A stretch of 64,000 bases of DNA from an uncultured Campylobacter sp. (GCF_963526985.1 NZ_CAURPW010000003.1:1-64000); one strand, 5' to 3'. Counted from the first letter of the stretch, positions 1 to 7,698 are shown. The notes: generated by a model not told the origin, from the sequence alone. Made by a program: numbers and translations.

Positions 1-21
1 CTTGGTTAAAGTCTCTTTTGT

Positions 22-369
22 TTATTGTTCGCGCCTTTGGGTTAATTCCTCGTTTAAATTTTCTATCTCTAGCCCCCTTTCGCTTAGCTCGTTTTGAAGC
101 TCGTCGTTAATTTCGATTAACTCTTTTATCCTGCTATGCAGCCTTTCGTTCTCGCTTTTTAGTATCATCTTGTCGGCTAGCAGGCTCTCTATTTTATCCT
201 GATAGCTTTTTAGCCGTCTTAGCGCGTAAATATTGCTACAATAGACTAAATAGCCCACGTTATGTATTATTTGCTCGCTTACCTCGTCGCTACCGCCGTT
301 ATTTTGCCTGATAAGGGCGTTAAAGCCCTCTTTGGTTGTCAGTCTGTCCGGGTTGGCTAGTATTAGCAT
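22..369 (-). CDS. Small coiled-coil protein of the integrated element
   Basis: Encodes 115 residues of unrecognised family. The C-terminal two thirds (about residues 50-112) are rich in Glu, Leu, Lys and Asn with heptad-like spacing and few helix breakers, so a long coiled coil is likely. There is no signal peptide or clear membrane segment. The start is supported by an AGGAG element a few bases upstream. It overlaps the end of the preceding gene (363-608) by 7 bases, so the two are probably co-transcribed leftwards. A structural or scaffold role in a phage would be a guess. Confidence 0.6.
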   Translation of the reverse strand: MLILANPDRLTTKEGFNALIRQNNGGSDEVSEQIIHNVGYLVYCSNIYALRRLKSYQDKIESLLADKMILKSENERLHSRIKELIEINDELQNELSERGLEIENLNEELTQRREQ

Positions 370-608
370 TTCTTTGTCTCCTCTTTTTGTTCGGCTATTT
401 TCTTATCTGCGTAATCTCGCACCACTTGGGCTACGTCGTCAATCGCACCTGCTAAGAAGTAGCTTGCGCTCATAACGGTAGCGTCGTTAATGCCTGCGTG
501 CTTTTTAAAATACGGCAAGGCTAGCACTAAAGCACTAATAGCGTTTAGCGCGCTCGGTATCTCGTTGGTTAGGTCTAGCTCGTCGGCTATGTCGAATGTT
601 AATTGCAT
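363..608 (-). CDS. Small hypothetical protein of the integrated element
   Basis: Encodes 81 residues, family not recognised. The middle (residues 18-35) is moderately hydrophobic, rich in Ala and Leu, and the C-terminus is highly charged (Lys/Glu) ending in Cys. It has a strong AAAGGAG ribosome site just before the ATG. It is the first gene of a leftward pair, divergent from the HTH gene at 782; the roughly 170 bases between them should hold both promoters. The coupling to the coiled-coil gene downstream suggests a shared job. Confidence 0.6.
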   Translation of the reverse strand: MQLTFDIADELDLTNEIPSALNAISALVLALPYFKKHAGINDATVMSASYFLAGAIDDVAQVVRDYADKKIAEQKEETKKC

Positions 609-781
609 TGGGTCTCCTTTTGGTTAAACTATTTATTTATTATTATTGATTTTAAAAACATCTTTTTAGCGTCAATTTGCGTAATAATAACATCTTTTAT
701 TTTAATTGTCAATAGTTTAATAAATCTTTTAGGCGTGTTTCTGTAAAATATACACACAAAATATTTATTAAAAGGATAAAA

Positions 782-1006
782 ATGCAATATGATAGTTTTG
801 AGGCTATGCTCGGCGCCGTCGGTCTTACTAAAAAAGAGTTTGCGGAGCTTGTCAAAATGAATTACACCAGCGTCACGAATTGGAAACAATCGGACAACGT
901 GCCCGAATGGGTCGAGAGTTGGCTTATCAACTACGATAAGGCGCGCAAATTTGATAATGCTGTGAGCTTGGTTAATAACCTCGTGGATATTGTTAAAAAG
1001 CCTTAA
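782..1006 (+). CDS. Small helix-turn-helix DNA-binding protein
   Basis: Encodes 74 residues. Residues 9-35 read as a Cro/CI- or YdaS-like helix-turn-helix (GLTKKEFAELVKMNYTSVTN, followed by W), where the second helix would contact DNA. An AAAGGAT ribosome site sits 6 bases before the ATG. It is the only clearly rightward gene in the element and diverges from the leftward pair at 22-608, the classic layout for a repressor controlling its own and the divergent promoter. A longer AT-rich ORF on the opposite strand (629-889) overlaps it and is judged spurious. Confidence 0.75.
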   Translation: MQYDSFEAMLGAVGLTKKEFAELVKMNYTSVTNWKQSDNVPEWVESWLINYDKARKFDNAVSLVNNLVDIVKKP

Positions 1007-1040
1007 TACTGACGCGTAATTAAATCTCTCTCCGATAGCT

Positions 1041-1148
1041 ACCTAAGTTAAATTTACCCAGCTGGCGGTATTCAATTCCCCTAGCTTACTTGGCGCAAAA
1101 ATGCGTTAGCTACCTATGTTAAATATACCTACCTACGTTGAGCGTACC
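1041..1148 (+). repeat. Three iteron-like direct repeats
   Basis: Three 18-base units fit ACCTAnGTTnA(A/G)nnTACC at 1041-1058, 1112-1129 and 1131-1148. The first two are also preceded by the same TAGCT or TAGCT-like bases. The second and third are almost contiguous. Repeats of this size are typical binding sites for a replication initiator or a repressor. The element encodes candidates for both (2574-3329 and 782-1006). Confidence 0.55.
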
Positions 1149-1781
1149 TAGCTTTTAGCCTTGATTATCTCTCGTTTAGCTCTATGACTTTAATTCACCT
1201 AGCTTTTAGGGTTTTCCCTTTTTTGCGGTAAACCTCTCGCGCCTAGCTTTAACGGGTCAAATATTGGGTCGGTTAGTTTTCTCCAAATTTGGCGAAAAGT
1301 CCGTTTTCATTTTTTCTTGAAATCCAAAGGGGTAAGATTAAATCTGCCCCCTCTATCCCAGGGGGCGTCGGTAACGGCTACGCCCTTTTACTTTGCGCCT
1401 ATGGGCTATTAAATCTACCTCATCGCTTTTAAACTCAAAATAAAGCCCTCTCATTGATTTTAACTCTTTTTGGTATCTTTGTACGTCTCAGGGTCTTTTT
1501 ATCGCTCGTAGCCCCCTTATTTTTATTCTACGGGCTATTATTCGCTTTACTTACTAGATTTTTGTTTTTGGGCGCGACTATGATTTAAGGTTCGGGGGCG
1601 GATTTTTTCATTTAGGTATGGATTTTGAGAGAGGAAAAGTAAATGCGGTGGTACCTACTAAGGGGGTCTGAAACTTAAAAACGCGTTTTTTACTTTCGGA
1701 TAAATTGCGCGCTAGCCCCGTATGGGCGCAGGCTAGCATTGATTTTAAAATCAAAATGCGATTTTAATTTTCGCGTTACGA

Positions 1782-1800
1782 ATGATAACGTATGATAACG
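1782..1800 (+). repeat. 10-bp phased ATGATAACG pair
   Basis: ATGATAACG occurs at 1782-1790 and 1792-1800, one helical turn apart. Related 10-bp phased TATGA repeats occur near the integrase end (7674-7698). This suggests sites for a protein that binds one face of the helix, such as integrase arm sites or an excisionase. Confidence 0.4.
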
Positions 1801-1919
1801 AAAAGCGATACACGTTTTAGCGTTTCTTAAAGTAAACGAAACGGGTAAAAATCGGCTTAAGGTTCGGGCGGTTTTCGGGTCAAAAATAGGCGGAATAATA
1901 TGCGATGAGGTTACGGGCG

Positions 1920-1934
1920 CGTTACAATGTAACG
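1920..1934. repeat. Perfect short palindrome
   Basis: CGTTACA and TGTAACG flank a single A, giving a 7-bp perfect inverted repeat with a 1-base centre. It is too tight for an RNA hairpin and looks more like an operator or a nicking/cruciform site. It lies between the phased repeats and the toxin gene. Confidence 0.4.
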
Positions 1935-2075
1935 TTACGGCTTTATTTGATACTCTCTCGCTATCATAAGCTATCAGATAGATTTATTTTGCTTGACTTT
2001 TTAGGCTTTAGGTTGTATAATCAAGAATTACCAAAGCCCTCGCTTTGGATTGGGTCGAGTTTAATCGCTCGGCTA

Positions 2076-2094
2076 CCCGGGCTTAGTACCCGGG
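2076..2094. terminator. CCCGGG hairpin downstream of the toxin gene
   Basis: CCCGGG at 2076-2081 and 2089-2094 are separated by a 7-base loop. It lies just past the stop of the leftward toxin gene, so it could end that transcript, but there is no U-run and the stem is only 6 bp. A role as a replication hairpin is equally possible. Confidence 0.35.
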
Positions 2095-2098
2095 GTAA

Positions 2099-2497
2099 TC
2101 ATCCAAAAAAATCCCTTAGCTTTTCTTTTACGGCATTAAAATCCTCGCTTGTTATTCCGCCTTTGCGCGCGTTAATCACTCTTTTCGTGTCAAATAGCCT
2201 TATTTGCGTAAGTATCGCTACTTGCTCTTTGCCGTCGGTATCGGTAAATTTATGATACGCAAAACCGCTTTTGTTTTTGGTCTTTGAGCTTATCGGCACG
2301 CCGATAAACGCTTTTTTAAAAACGGTCTTGACGGCTAGCACGGGTCTTAAAAACTTATCGCCTTTGCCGTAAATTTCAGTCCCGATATTTCGCCCTACGC
2401 TTAGCCAATAGATTTTACCTGCTTTTACGTAACCTTGCTTTGAGCCGTCTAGCTCTTTTTTAATCTCGTTCCACTCGTCAAATATTTCGTTATTCAT
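2099..2497 (-). CDS. PemK/MazF-family toxin (orphan)
   Basis: Encodes 132 residues if the ATG at 2497 is used; the ATG six codons upstream (2515) is less likely because AAAGG sits correctly only for the second. Family features: GKIYWLSVGRN near the N-terminus (first strand), RPVLAVKTVF, FIGVPISSKTKNK, an ILTQIR core strand and a C-terminal helix. MazF/PemK proteins are sequence-specific ribonucleases. The usual small antitoxin gene upstream is absent: only 76 bases separate it from the Rep-like gene, and none is seen downstream. An unrecognised antitoxin, or a role as a solitary phage ribonuclease, is possible. Confidence 0.8.
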   Translation of the reverse strand: MNNEIFDEWNEIKKELDGSKQGYVKAGKIYWLSVGRNIGTEIYGKGDKFLRPVLAVKTVFKKAFIGVPISSKTKNKSGFAYHKFTDTDGKEQVAILTQIRLFDTKRVINARKGGITSEDFNAVKEKLRDFFG

Positions 2498-2573
2498 TAG
2501 TAGCCTTTTTAGCATTTGGGCTAAATTCTACGAAAATCAGGCTTAAAATCTTTTCATAAGCTATCAGCGGTTA

Positions 2574-3329
2574 TCACGCCCTTAGCTCTCTTTTGTTATT
2601 CTTTGCCTTGTATGTAGGCGCGGTGAGCTTCGGCAGTTCGGGGGCGGTCGCGAACTCGATTATTTGCGAGAAATCGCGCACCGCTTGGCATAATTGTAGC
2701 TCCAGGCGTTCGGCTCTAGGTAGTAATGCAGGTTTATTTAAATCGACGATCGGAGCGGTAGCTTCGGCGCGATACAGCGGTAAATTTAGATTATTCTTTT
2801 TGGCTTTATCGTAAAAATAGACGCGCTCTAACGCCGTAAGCCCCATTTTTAAATACGTCGTATCGCCTATTTGAGCTTTGTCGAATGCGTCCAGGTTAAA
2901 CGGCTCGGGGCGGTCGAAACACAAATCAACGCTCGAGACGTTATTAACCGCGCCTAAAAGCTCCGCTACGAGGTCAAAGGGCGGGGCGGGCTTATGATAC
3001 TGCTTTAGCCCGTAAAACTCAATCACGGCGCGCTGCCTGCACTCGTTGGGGGCTTTTGTAGCGGCGTAGAATATGCTTAGATTTTCGAGTTCGTAAAGCT
3101 CGGTTATCTTTAGCCCTCGAAACTCATACCGATTCGATATTTTTATCTCTTTCGTATCCTGCATTTTGCGCCATTTCAGCCCGTGCGTTTTGGCTATGCT
3201 TTTAAGTAGTTCTATTTTGGTGTAGTGTTTGCGCGTTATTCTGTTTTTTAGGAAACTCGCGCGTATGGTGTCTATGGCTATGCTAGGCGTTTCAGCTAGT
3301 ATTTGGGTAATTTGGGGTAATATTTCCAC
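2574..3329 (-). CDS. Putative rolling-circle replication initiator-like protein
   Basis: Encodes 251 residues. Its pattern resembles Rep_trans and inovirus-type initiators: an early IAIDTIR segment, a central SVDLCFDRP strand, then VYFYDKAKKNNL followed by RAEATAP and RLELQL, which match the usual order of the R-x-D, Y-D-K and R-x-E motifs. Catalytic Tyr and metal ligands cannot be assigned with confidence. The start is a GTG with a weak upstream site; an in-frame ATG is not better placed. It lies upstream of the PemK/MazF gene, and the repeat-rich segment beyond that gene would be a natural origin. Distant homology by eye only. Confidence 0.5.
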   Translation of the reverse strand: MEILPQITQILAETPSIAIDTIRASFLKNRITRKHYTKIELLKSIAKTHGLKWRKMQDTKEIKISNRYEFRGLKITELYELENLSIFYAATKAPNECRQRAVIEFYGLKQYHKPAPPFDLVAELLGAVNNVSSVDLCFDRPEPFNLDAFDKAQIGDTTYLKMGLTALERVYFYDKAKKNNLNLPLYRAEATAPIVDLNKPALLPRAERLELQLCQAVRDFSQIIEFATAPELPKLTAPTYKAKNNKRELRA

Positions 3330-3387
3330 GTTTTAATATCCAAAGAGGGCGGATCGCTTGACACTAACCGCCCCTATAAATCTTTAA

Positions 3388-4161
3388 TTAACCCTCTGCT
3401 AATTGAGGCGCATTTTTAGCTTTTATCGCCTCGATTAGCTTTTTAGCTAACTTTACTTGACCCTTTGGCGTTATCAACGGTGTAAATCTTAATATCGCCT
3501 CGCCGTTTGGTAACGTTATCGTCCGCAATTTGAAATCCAAATACCCCAAATCTAAGTATTTCTGATAAGGTTCATTATTTGCCCTTAGAATGCCTAACTC
3601 GCGCATTAGGGCAAATAAACGCGTTCCGCCTATGTCTATGCCCTTATCTTTATCGCAAAGGATTTTCGCATACTCGCCTATTTTAATATCGCCCTTGCTA
3701 ACCTCAACGGCTCGCGCAAAATCTACGTAAGGCTCATCGGCTTTTACTTTGCACTCTAGGCGTTTTACTTCGTCTTGCGTATCGGCTAGCCTCAAAAGAA
3801 TATCGGCGGCCGCTCGCGGGTCTGCTAAGACGTTTTGAATATCCAAAGGGCGGTTGCTGCCGTTTAGGATAAAATCGCTCGCCCAATCTCGAAATAAAAT
3901 CGTCTGCGGCGTTTCCGTCAGTTTAAAGCCTAGCGTAATAATGCCTTTTTTAGTCCAAAAAGTCTGCTTTGCGTTACCTGTTGCATTTTGCAACAGATAG
4001 AAGTGCACGCCCTCTTTAAACTCGTTCCTAGCTTTTTGTGAGCGGATAGCTTCCTCGCTTACGCCAAACCCCTGCGCTACTTGCTTATTTGATAAGCTCC
4101 AGGTGTCTTGATACTCCGAAATCTCTAAATTTAGATTGTTAAATGCTACTATTGCGCTCAT
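3388..4161 (-). CDS. Phage antirepressor with KilAC domain
   Basis: Encodes 257 residues. The N-terminal 110 residues look like an ORF6N/Bro-like DNA-binding region (VSEEAIRSQKARNEFKEGVH, then the FWTKKGIITLGFKL stretch). The C-terminal 110 residues match the KilAC/ANT domain: EPYVDFARAV, IGEYAKILCDK, GGTRLFALMRELGIL and TPLITPKGQVKLAKKL. In phages such proteins relieve repression or control lytic genes. An AGGGGG site precedes the ATG, and the start overlaps the preceding stop (ATGA). It is the last gene of the leftward run beginning at 5268. Confidence 0.85.
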   Translation of the reverse strand: MSAIVAFNNLNLEISEYQDTWSLSNKQVAQGFGVSEEAIRSQKARNEFKEGVHFYLLQNATGNAKQTFWTKKGIITLGFKLTETPQTILFRDWASDFILNGSNRPLDIQNVLADPRAAADILLRLADTQDEVKRLECKVKADEPYVDFARAVEVSKGDIKIGEYAKILCDKDKGIDIGGTRLFALMRELGILRANNEPYQKYLDLGYLDFKLRTITLPNGEAILRFTPLITPKGQVKLAKKLIEAIKAKNAPQLAEG

Positions 4162-4394
4162 ATTTTGCCCCCTAAATATCTTTTAGCCTTTTGGAAATCG
4201 TCGATACGCCATAATTTAAACCGTCTTTTAGGGGTATTTGCGTCCGTGCACCATCTAAATTTAACGATTTTTTCTCTAAAAAGCTCTACTAAATACTGAT
4301 TGGCGTTACTTATGCCAAATATTCGCCCCGCGGTTATTTCCGTTCCGTCCCACATCATTTTTATTAATGCCGTTTTATGTTTGCTTCGTATCAT
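4158..4394 (-). CDS. Small hypothetical protein of the element
   Basis: Encodes 78 residues, not recognised. It is basic, with Lys/Arg-rich ends and aromatic residues in the middle (FRWCTDANTPKRRFKLWRI). Residues 15-35 (DGTEITAGRIFGISNANQYL) could form a degenerate helix-turn-helix; the RIFGISNANQYL part resembles the sensor and recognition helices of a winged-helix protein. It is coupled by 4-base overlaps to both neighbours, so it is surely translated with them. DNA binding is inference. Confidence 0.6.
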   Translation of the reverse strand: MIRSKHKTALIKMMWDGTEITAGRIFGISNANQYLVELFREKIVKFRWCTDANTPKRRFKLWRIDDFQKAKRYLGGKI

Positions 4395-4621
4395 CGGTTA
4401 TTCTCCTCTCTTATGCCTGCTTTTATTTCTAGCTCTTTTATGCTTCTGCTCTGCGTCTGCACGATATGAAACAAATCATAAGCGCAATCAAGCAAAGGCT
4501 GGGCGACGCCGTCTAAACTCGCCACCTTGTAAGCGTGCAAACGCTTTTTGAATGCCTTTAGCATAACCTCATCGCCCGAGCTAAAGCAAAGTTTGCTAGG
4601 CGTAAATACTAGCTTACTCAT
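4391..4621 (-). CDS. Small hypothetical protein of the element
   Basis: Encodes 76 residues, not recognised. The C-terminal half is Gln/Ser/Glu-rich and helical (HIVQTQSRSIKELEIKAGIR). There is no signal peptide or membrane segment. Its start lies inside the end of the 156-residue gene upstream (8-base overlap) and its stop overlaps the next start, so translation is coupled. Confidence 0.55.
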   Translation of the reverse strand: MSKLVFTPSKLCFSSGDEVMLKAFKKRLHAYKVASLDGVAQPLLDCAYDLFHIVQTQSRSIKELEIKAGIREENNR

Positions 4622-5084
4622 TATTCGCGCTCCTTTGAAAAAATCGCTCTCTTAGCCGTTGGTTTTCGGCTTGTAACGCGTTTAGCTCTCTCGCCTGCTC
4701 GGTCAAAGCGCAAAACAAATCAAAGGCTACGGGCTTAAAGTCTGCCGTATTGTCTCCGCTTTGCTCGTCTTGTAAGTGTTTGAGATAAATATCGGGGTAG
4801 CACTCTTTTAGCATTTTTACGTAAAGTTCGGGCGCGTCTTTTATCTCTCTGCACTCTCGCGCTATTTGGCCGATACTCTTTTGATTTAGCTCCGTTTCGC
4901 GCTCCTCAAACAAATCAAAGGCTACACAAAGGGCTTTAATCACGCCCTCGCGATACTCGCTTCGCTCCTGCTCGTCCGTCTGCGCGTAAATCGCCTTAAT
5001 TTCGGGGTATTTGGATAAACGAACATAAAAACGCCCGTATAACCTAGCCTCGTTATCGTCTTTAAAAGCTTTCATCTTACGCAC
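4614..5084 (-). CDS. Hypothetical helical protein of the element
   Basis: Encodes 156 residues, not recognised. It is mostly charged helix; residues 130-150 (ARELNALQAENQRLRERFFQ) have leucines spaced as in a short leucine-zipper coiled coil, suggesting oligomerisation. The DLFEERETEL and FDLFCALTEQ segments are similar to each other and may be two copies of one helical unit. It overlaps the AlpA-like gene upstream by 8 bases and the next gene by 8 bases. Confidence 0.6.
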   Translation of the reverse strand: MRKMKAFKDDNEARLYGRFYVRLSKYPEIKAIYAQTDEQERSEYREGVIKALCVAFDLFEERETELNQKSIGQIARECREIKDAPELYVKMLKECYPDIYLKHLQDEQSGDNTADFKPVAFDLFCALTEQARELNALQAENQRLRERFFQRSANNE

Positions 5085-5268
5085 TCCTATCTTGTAAATA
5101 CGCGTCTAGCTCGCTTTTTAAAAAGCGAATAGTGCGCTCGGTTAGGCGTTTAGGCTTCGGGAAATCGTCGCGTTTCATAAAACGCCATAACGTAGCGGTC
5201 GAAATGCCTAAATACTGCGCCGTTTCTTTCGGGCTTAGTGTGTTGTTCTTTACGATTAATGGGTTCAT
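5077..5268 (-). CDS. AlpA-like excisionase/transcriptional regulator
   Basis: Encodes 63 residues of the AlpA/HTH_17 (MerR-like winged helix) type: LSPKETAQYLGISTATLWRF, then a basic FPKPKRLTERTIRF wing and a C-terminal helix ending LDAYLQDR. Proteins of this family act as excisionases or activate integrase genes on P4-like elements and inoviruses. It is the first gene of the overlapping run 5268 to 3388 and has an AAGGAG ribosome site. The perfect palindrome at 5404-5422 upstream could be its operator. Confidence 0.85.
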   Translation of the reverse strand: MNPLIVKNNTLSPKETAQYLGISTATLWRFMKRDDFPKPKRLTERTIRFLKSELDAYLQDRSA

Positions 5269-5403
5269 AATAAAAACTCCTTACGAGTGATATTATTTAT
5301 CCGCGTGCGCACTTGAATAAATATGAGTGAAATTTAGCGTTTCTGCGCGCTTGCGTCCACGGATTTTATTTTCCGTTTTTTTTGAAAAATGGGGAAATTG
5401 GGG

Positions 5404-5422
5404 GTAATTTTTAAAAAATTAC
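5404..5422. promoter_or_regulatory. 19-base perfect palindrome upstream of the alpA-like operon
   Basis: GTAATTTTT and AAAAATTAC flank a single A. It lies in the 222-base gap between the alpA-like start and the unknown gene at 5491, next to another short palindrome (GTGCGCAC at 5305-5312). The position fits an operator or promoter element for the leftward operon; it could also act on the end of the upstream transcript. Confidence 0.45.
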
Positions 5423-5490
5423 TGGGTTTTGTAGGGGTTTAGCGCGGTCTTATTTTTCAGGGATAACCGCGCATTTATAGTGGTTTTGCT

Positions 5491-6270
5491 CTATTTGTCC
5501 GATTTACGGAAATCGTTTTCCGTTTTTTCATATTCAGCTAGGAAATCGGCAAAATTTTGCATAACGTAATCACAAATATTTTGGGTTAATTTGCCGTCGT
5601 CGATAGCACTTATTGCTTTTATTTTGTAAAAATCGGCTATGGCGTTCAAATTTTCGCGAAAATTATCTTTTTCTCGCTGTTTTTTTTCGCCCTTTTTTAA
5701 ATAATGGTTTATTGCGCTATCGCTATTAAAATAATCGTTTGCTTTTCTTAAGAACTCGGCAAAATATACGACTACTTCGGCTTTTTTAAAGTCTGGGCTT
5801 TCTTTGTATTCCTCTAGCTCTTGAAATCTATTAAAAAAGTAGCCCTGCGGTAACGCTAGCCTTAAAAGCTTAACGGCTCTTTTAAAATTTTCGTAACGCC
5901 TTATTGCGTCCTGGTTGCTCTGCTGCTTTTCCTCTTGTTCGGCTAGGTTGCAAAGACTAGAGAAATAATAACATAACGCCCCGCGAGCCTTGTCGCCTGC
6001 GTCTAATACTCCGTCAAATTTGGTAAGAAAATAAAAATCATCTGGCGTAAAGCCGTCTATTTTGCTATTTTTAACATCATTAATCATTTTGCGAAAAAAA
6101 GCTTTTTCGCGACGAGATAAAGAGATAAAAGCGTTTAAAATTCTGTTAATAAACGCCTCTATCGCCTCGGCTTTCGCCGCGTCTTTGTCTACTTTGCCGT
6201 CGTCAAAGGCTTCTAGGTCTTTATCTCTGCCTTTACCCCTTGCGTTATTGCTTCGCGTTTTATTTGCCAT
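5491..6270 (-). CDS. Hypothetical protein next to the integrase
   Basis: Encodes 259 residues, not recognised. The first 30 residues are Lys/Arg/Asp-rich and probably disordered (NKTRSNNARGKGRDKDLEAF); the rest is charged alpha-helix with aromatic patches (ALCYYFSSLCNLAEQ, EVVVYFAEFLRKANDYF). There is no signal peptide or membrane span. Its ATG directly follows the integrase stop codon, with an AAAGGGG site inside the integrase 3' end, so the two are translated as a pair. The coupling suggests a role in integration, excision or maintenance, but this is inference. Confidence 0.7.
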   Translation of the reverse strand: MANKTRSNNARGKGRDKDLEAFDDGKVDKDAAKAEAIEAFINRILNAFISLSRREKAFFRKMINDVKNSKIDGFTPDDFYFLTKFDGVLDAGDKARGALCYYFSSLCNLAEQEEKQQSNQDAIRRYENFKRAVKLLRLALPQGYFFNRFQELEEYKESPDFKKAEVVVYFAEFLRKANDYFNSDSAINHYLKKGEKKQREKDNFRENLNAIADFYKIKAISAIDDGKLTQNICDYVMQNFADFLAEYEKTENDFRKSDK

Positions 6271-7488
6271 TTATTCCCCTTTCACTTCGTCTAAATAATC
6301 GCTCCACCACTGCATAAGCTCGGCGCGCTCGTCTAGCCTTTGGCTTCTGTCGTAGATTGATTTTATTTTATTGCGCTCTCTGTGGTCTAGGCAAAGCTCG
6401 ATTATTTCCGCGTCTTTGCCGTGTCGTTTGATATTTTCGTTTAGTAGCGTCGAGGCGGTCGCCCTTAGCCCGTGAAATACCGTCTCATCGCCGAAACCTA
6501 GCCTTTTAAGCGCATAATTGAGCGTGTTCTCACTTAGAGGCTTTAGGCTCGTTATGTCGCTAGGAAACACGAAATCACCCCGCCTTATCTCGTATTGAGC
6601 CTTTAAAAGCTCTTTTGTTTGCCTGCTTAACGGCACGGCGAAGTCCGCGCGCATTTTCATTGCGCCCGCCGGAAATATGATGAGGTCTTTATCAAAACTC
6701 ACGTATTGCCATTTTAGCTCCCTGACGTTCACGCTGCGCAAAAAAGTGTGTGTGCCAAATATTAACGCCTGCTTGGTGCTGTTTGAGCCTCTAAAGCCGT
6801 CAATCGCCCTTAAAAGCTCGCCTAACCTCTCGGGGTCGGTTATCGCCCTGAAGTTCTCGCATTTTGAGGTTTTAAAGGTATCGGTAAAGATTATGTCGCG
6901 CGTCGGGTTATGGTCGATGTAGCCTTTACTAACGGCTAGGTCTAAAATTTTGCGAAGTAGTCTAAACGTGCGTTTGCTCGTGTCGTGGCTTATGCCCTTT
7001 TTGGTTTCGGTCTCTTGTATGCGCTCGATGACCTGCGCGTAATCCCTGCGCGCTAGCGTTTTAACGTCGCCGTCTTTTAGATAGGGCATAAGGTAGTTAT
7101 TTATCCGCCCCGTTTCTCTACTCAGCGATGAAGCGCTTTTTGTCTGCTCTTTTTCTATCCACTCGCGCGCCACGTCCGCAAATTTAACCGCCTTTTGAGC
7201 TATTACGGCTTTTTTTATGTCCTCGCCTCTCTCTTTTAGTCTTTTTAGCTCGGCAGCTTTAGCTCTTGCTTCGGCTAACGTGATACTCGGATACTTGCCT
7301 ATGATGATTTGATTAGTTTTGCGCTCCTCGTCGGCGTATCTAAAAATAAAAGTCTTGGTTAGGCTCTTTTTGCCCTGCACCGCGTAGACGTAAAGATACG
7401 GAGTAGAAATATCTTTAATCCACTCTCTAGCTTTGCCGTCTTTTAATGTGTATGCTTTTAGCTGGCTATCTTTCGCAAAGGTCGCCAT
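6271..7488 (-). CDS. int: Tyrosine recombinase/integrase (P4 type)
   Basis: Encodes 405 residues. An N-terminal DUF4102-like arm-binding region (residues 1-95, with IIIGKYPSITLAEARAKAAE) is followed by a SAM-like core-binding domain (about 100-200) and the catalytic domain. Catalytic residues visible are Arg251 (in FLRSVNVREL), His339 and Arg342 (FHGLRAT), His369 (LDHRER) and nucleophile Tyr379 (SIYDRS). It would integrate the element at the ssrA 3' end 284 bases upstream. The AAAGGCGAG ribosome site supports the ATG. The frame is intact, so the element may still be mobile. Confidence 0.95.
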   Translation of the reverse strand: MATFAKDSQLKAYTLKDGKAREWIKDISTPYLYVYAVQGKKSLTKTFIFRYADEERKTNQIIIGKYPSITLAEARAKAAELKRLKERGEDIKKAVIAQKAVKFADVAREWIEKEQTKSASSLSRETGRINNYLMPYLKDGDVKTLARRDYAQVIERIQETETKKGISHDTSKRTFRLLRKILDLAVSKGYIDHNPTRDIIFTDTFKTSKCENFRAITDPERLGELLRAIDGFRGSNSTKQALIFGTHTFLRSVNVRELKWQYVSFDKDLIIFPAGAMKMRADFAVPLSRQTKELLKAQYEIRRGDFVFPSDITSLKPLSENTLNYALKRLGFGDETVFHGLRATASTLLNENIKRHGKDAEIIELCLDHRERNKIKSIYDRSQRLDERAELMQWWSDYLDEVKGE

Positions 7489-7673
7489 TTTCTCGCCTTT
7501 TTCGGTTCTTTTTTAAAAAGTGGGCTAGGGTTCGTTGGCTCTTAAAATCTCCGCTTTGGTATTAGCTAAGATGACGATTTTTAGGGCATAACACGATTTA
7601 ACCGTTTTGAGTGTGTAAAAATTTAGCGTTTTACTCTTGCGCACTCAAAAACACACTTATTTTCTTGAAAATG

Positions 7674-7698
7674 TATGATATTGTATGAAATCTTATGA
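7674..7698 (+). repeat. Three 10-bp phased TATGA repeats near the att site
   Basis: TATGA occurs at 7674, 7684 and 7694, exactly one helical turn apart. TCTTGAAAATG lies next to the array and again about 80 bases further on, just before ssrA. In the gap between int and ssrA these are good candidates for integrase arm-type or accessory protein binding sites. Confidence 0.45.

Larger units (their letters stand above)
1007..2098. other. Gene-free repeat-rich segment of the element (possible origin or control region)
   Basis: About 1.1 kb with no convincing gene. It holds three 18-base iteron-like repeats (1041-1148), a repeated 13-mer beginning ACCTAGCTTT (1146-1158 and 1197-1209), a 10-bp phased pair of ATGATAACG (1782-1800), a 15-base palindrome (1920-1934), one copy of CATAAGCTATCAG (1965-1977) and a CCCGGG hairpin (2076-2094). 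Such clustering is typical of replication origins or regulatory intergenic regions of small phages and plasmids. A 116-residue ORF at 1905-2255 runs antisense to the toxin gene and is not supported. Confidence 0.5.
1965..2567. repeat. 13-bp direct repeats flanking the PemK/MazF gene
   Basis: CATAAGCTATCAG occurs at 1965-1977 and again at 2555-2567. The toxin gene (2099-2497) lies between the copies. The repeats may mark a cassette boundary or be paired regulator sites. Only the two 13-base ends are repeated, not the whole interval. Confidence 0.5.

Noticed and set aside
629..889. 86-codon leftward ORF rich in Phe, Lys and Ile
   Set aside because: It covers the promoter region and overlaps the well-supported HTH gene at 782; its composition is that of AT-rich non-coding DNA, and no ribosome site is seen.
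1637..1672. GGTGGTACCTACTAAGGGGG as a second ssrA-like att copy
   Set aside because: It only vaguely resembles the tmRNA 3' end; the T-loop and acceptor stem do not match.
1905..2255. 116-codon rightward ORF
   Set aside because: It runs antisense into the PemK/MazF gene, has no ribosome site, and its Leu/Ser/Arg-rich text is typical of shadow translation.
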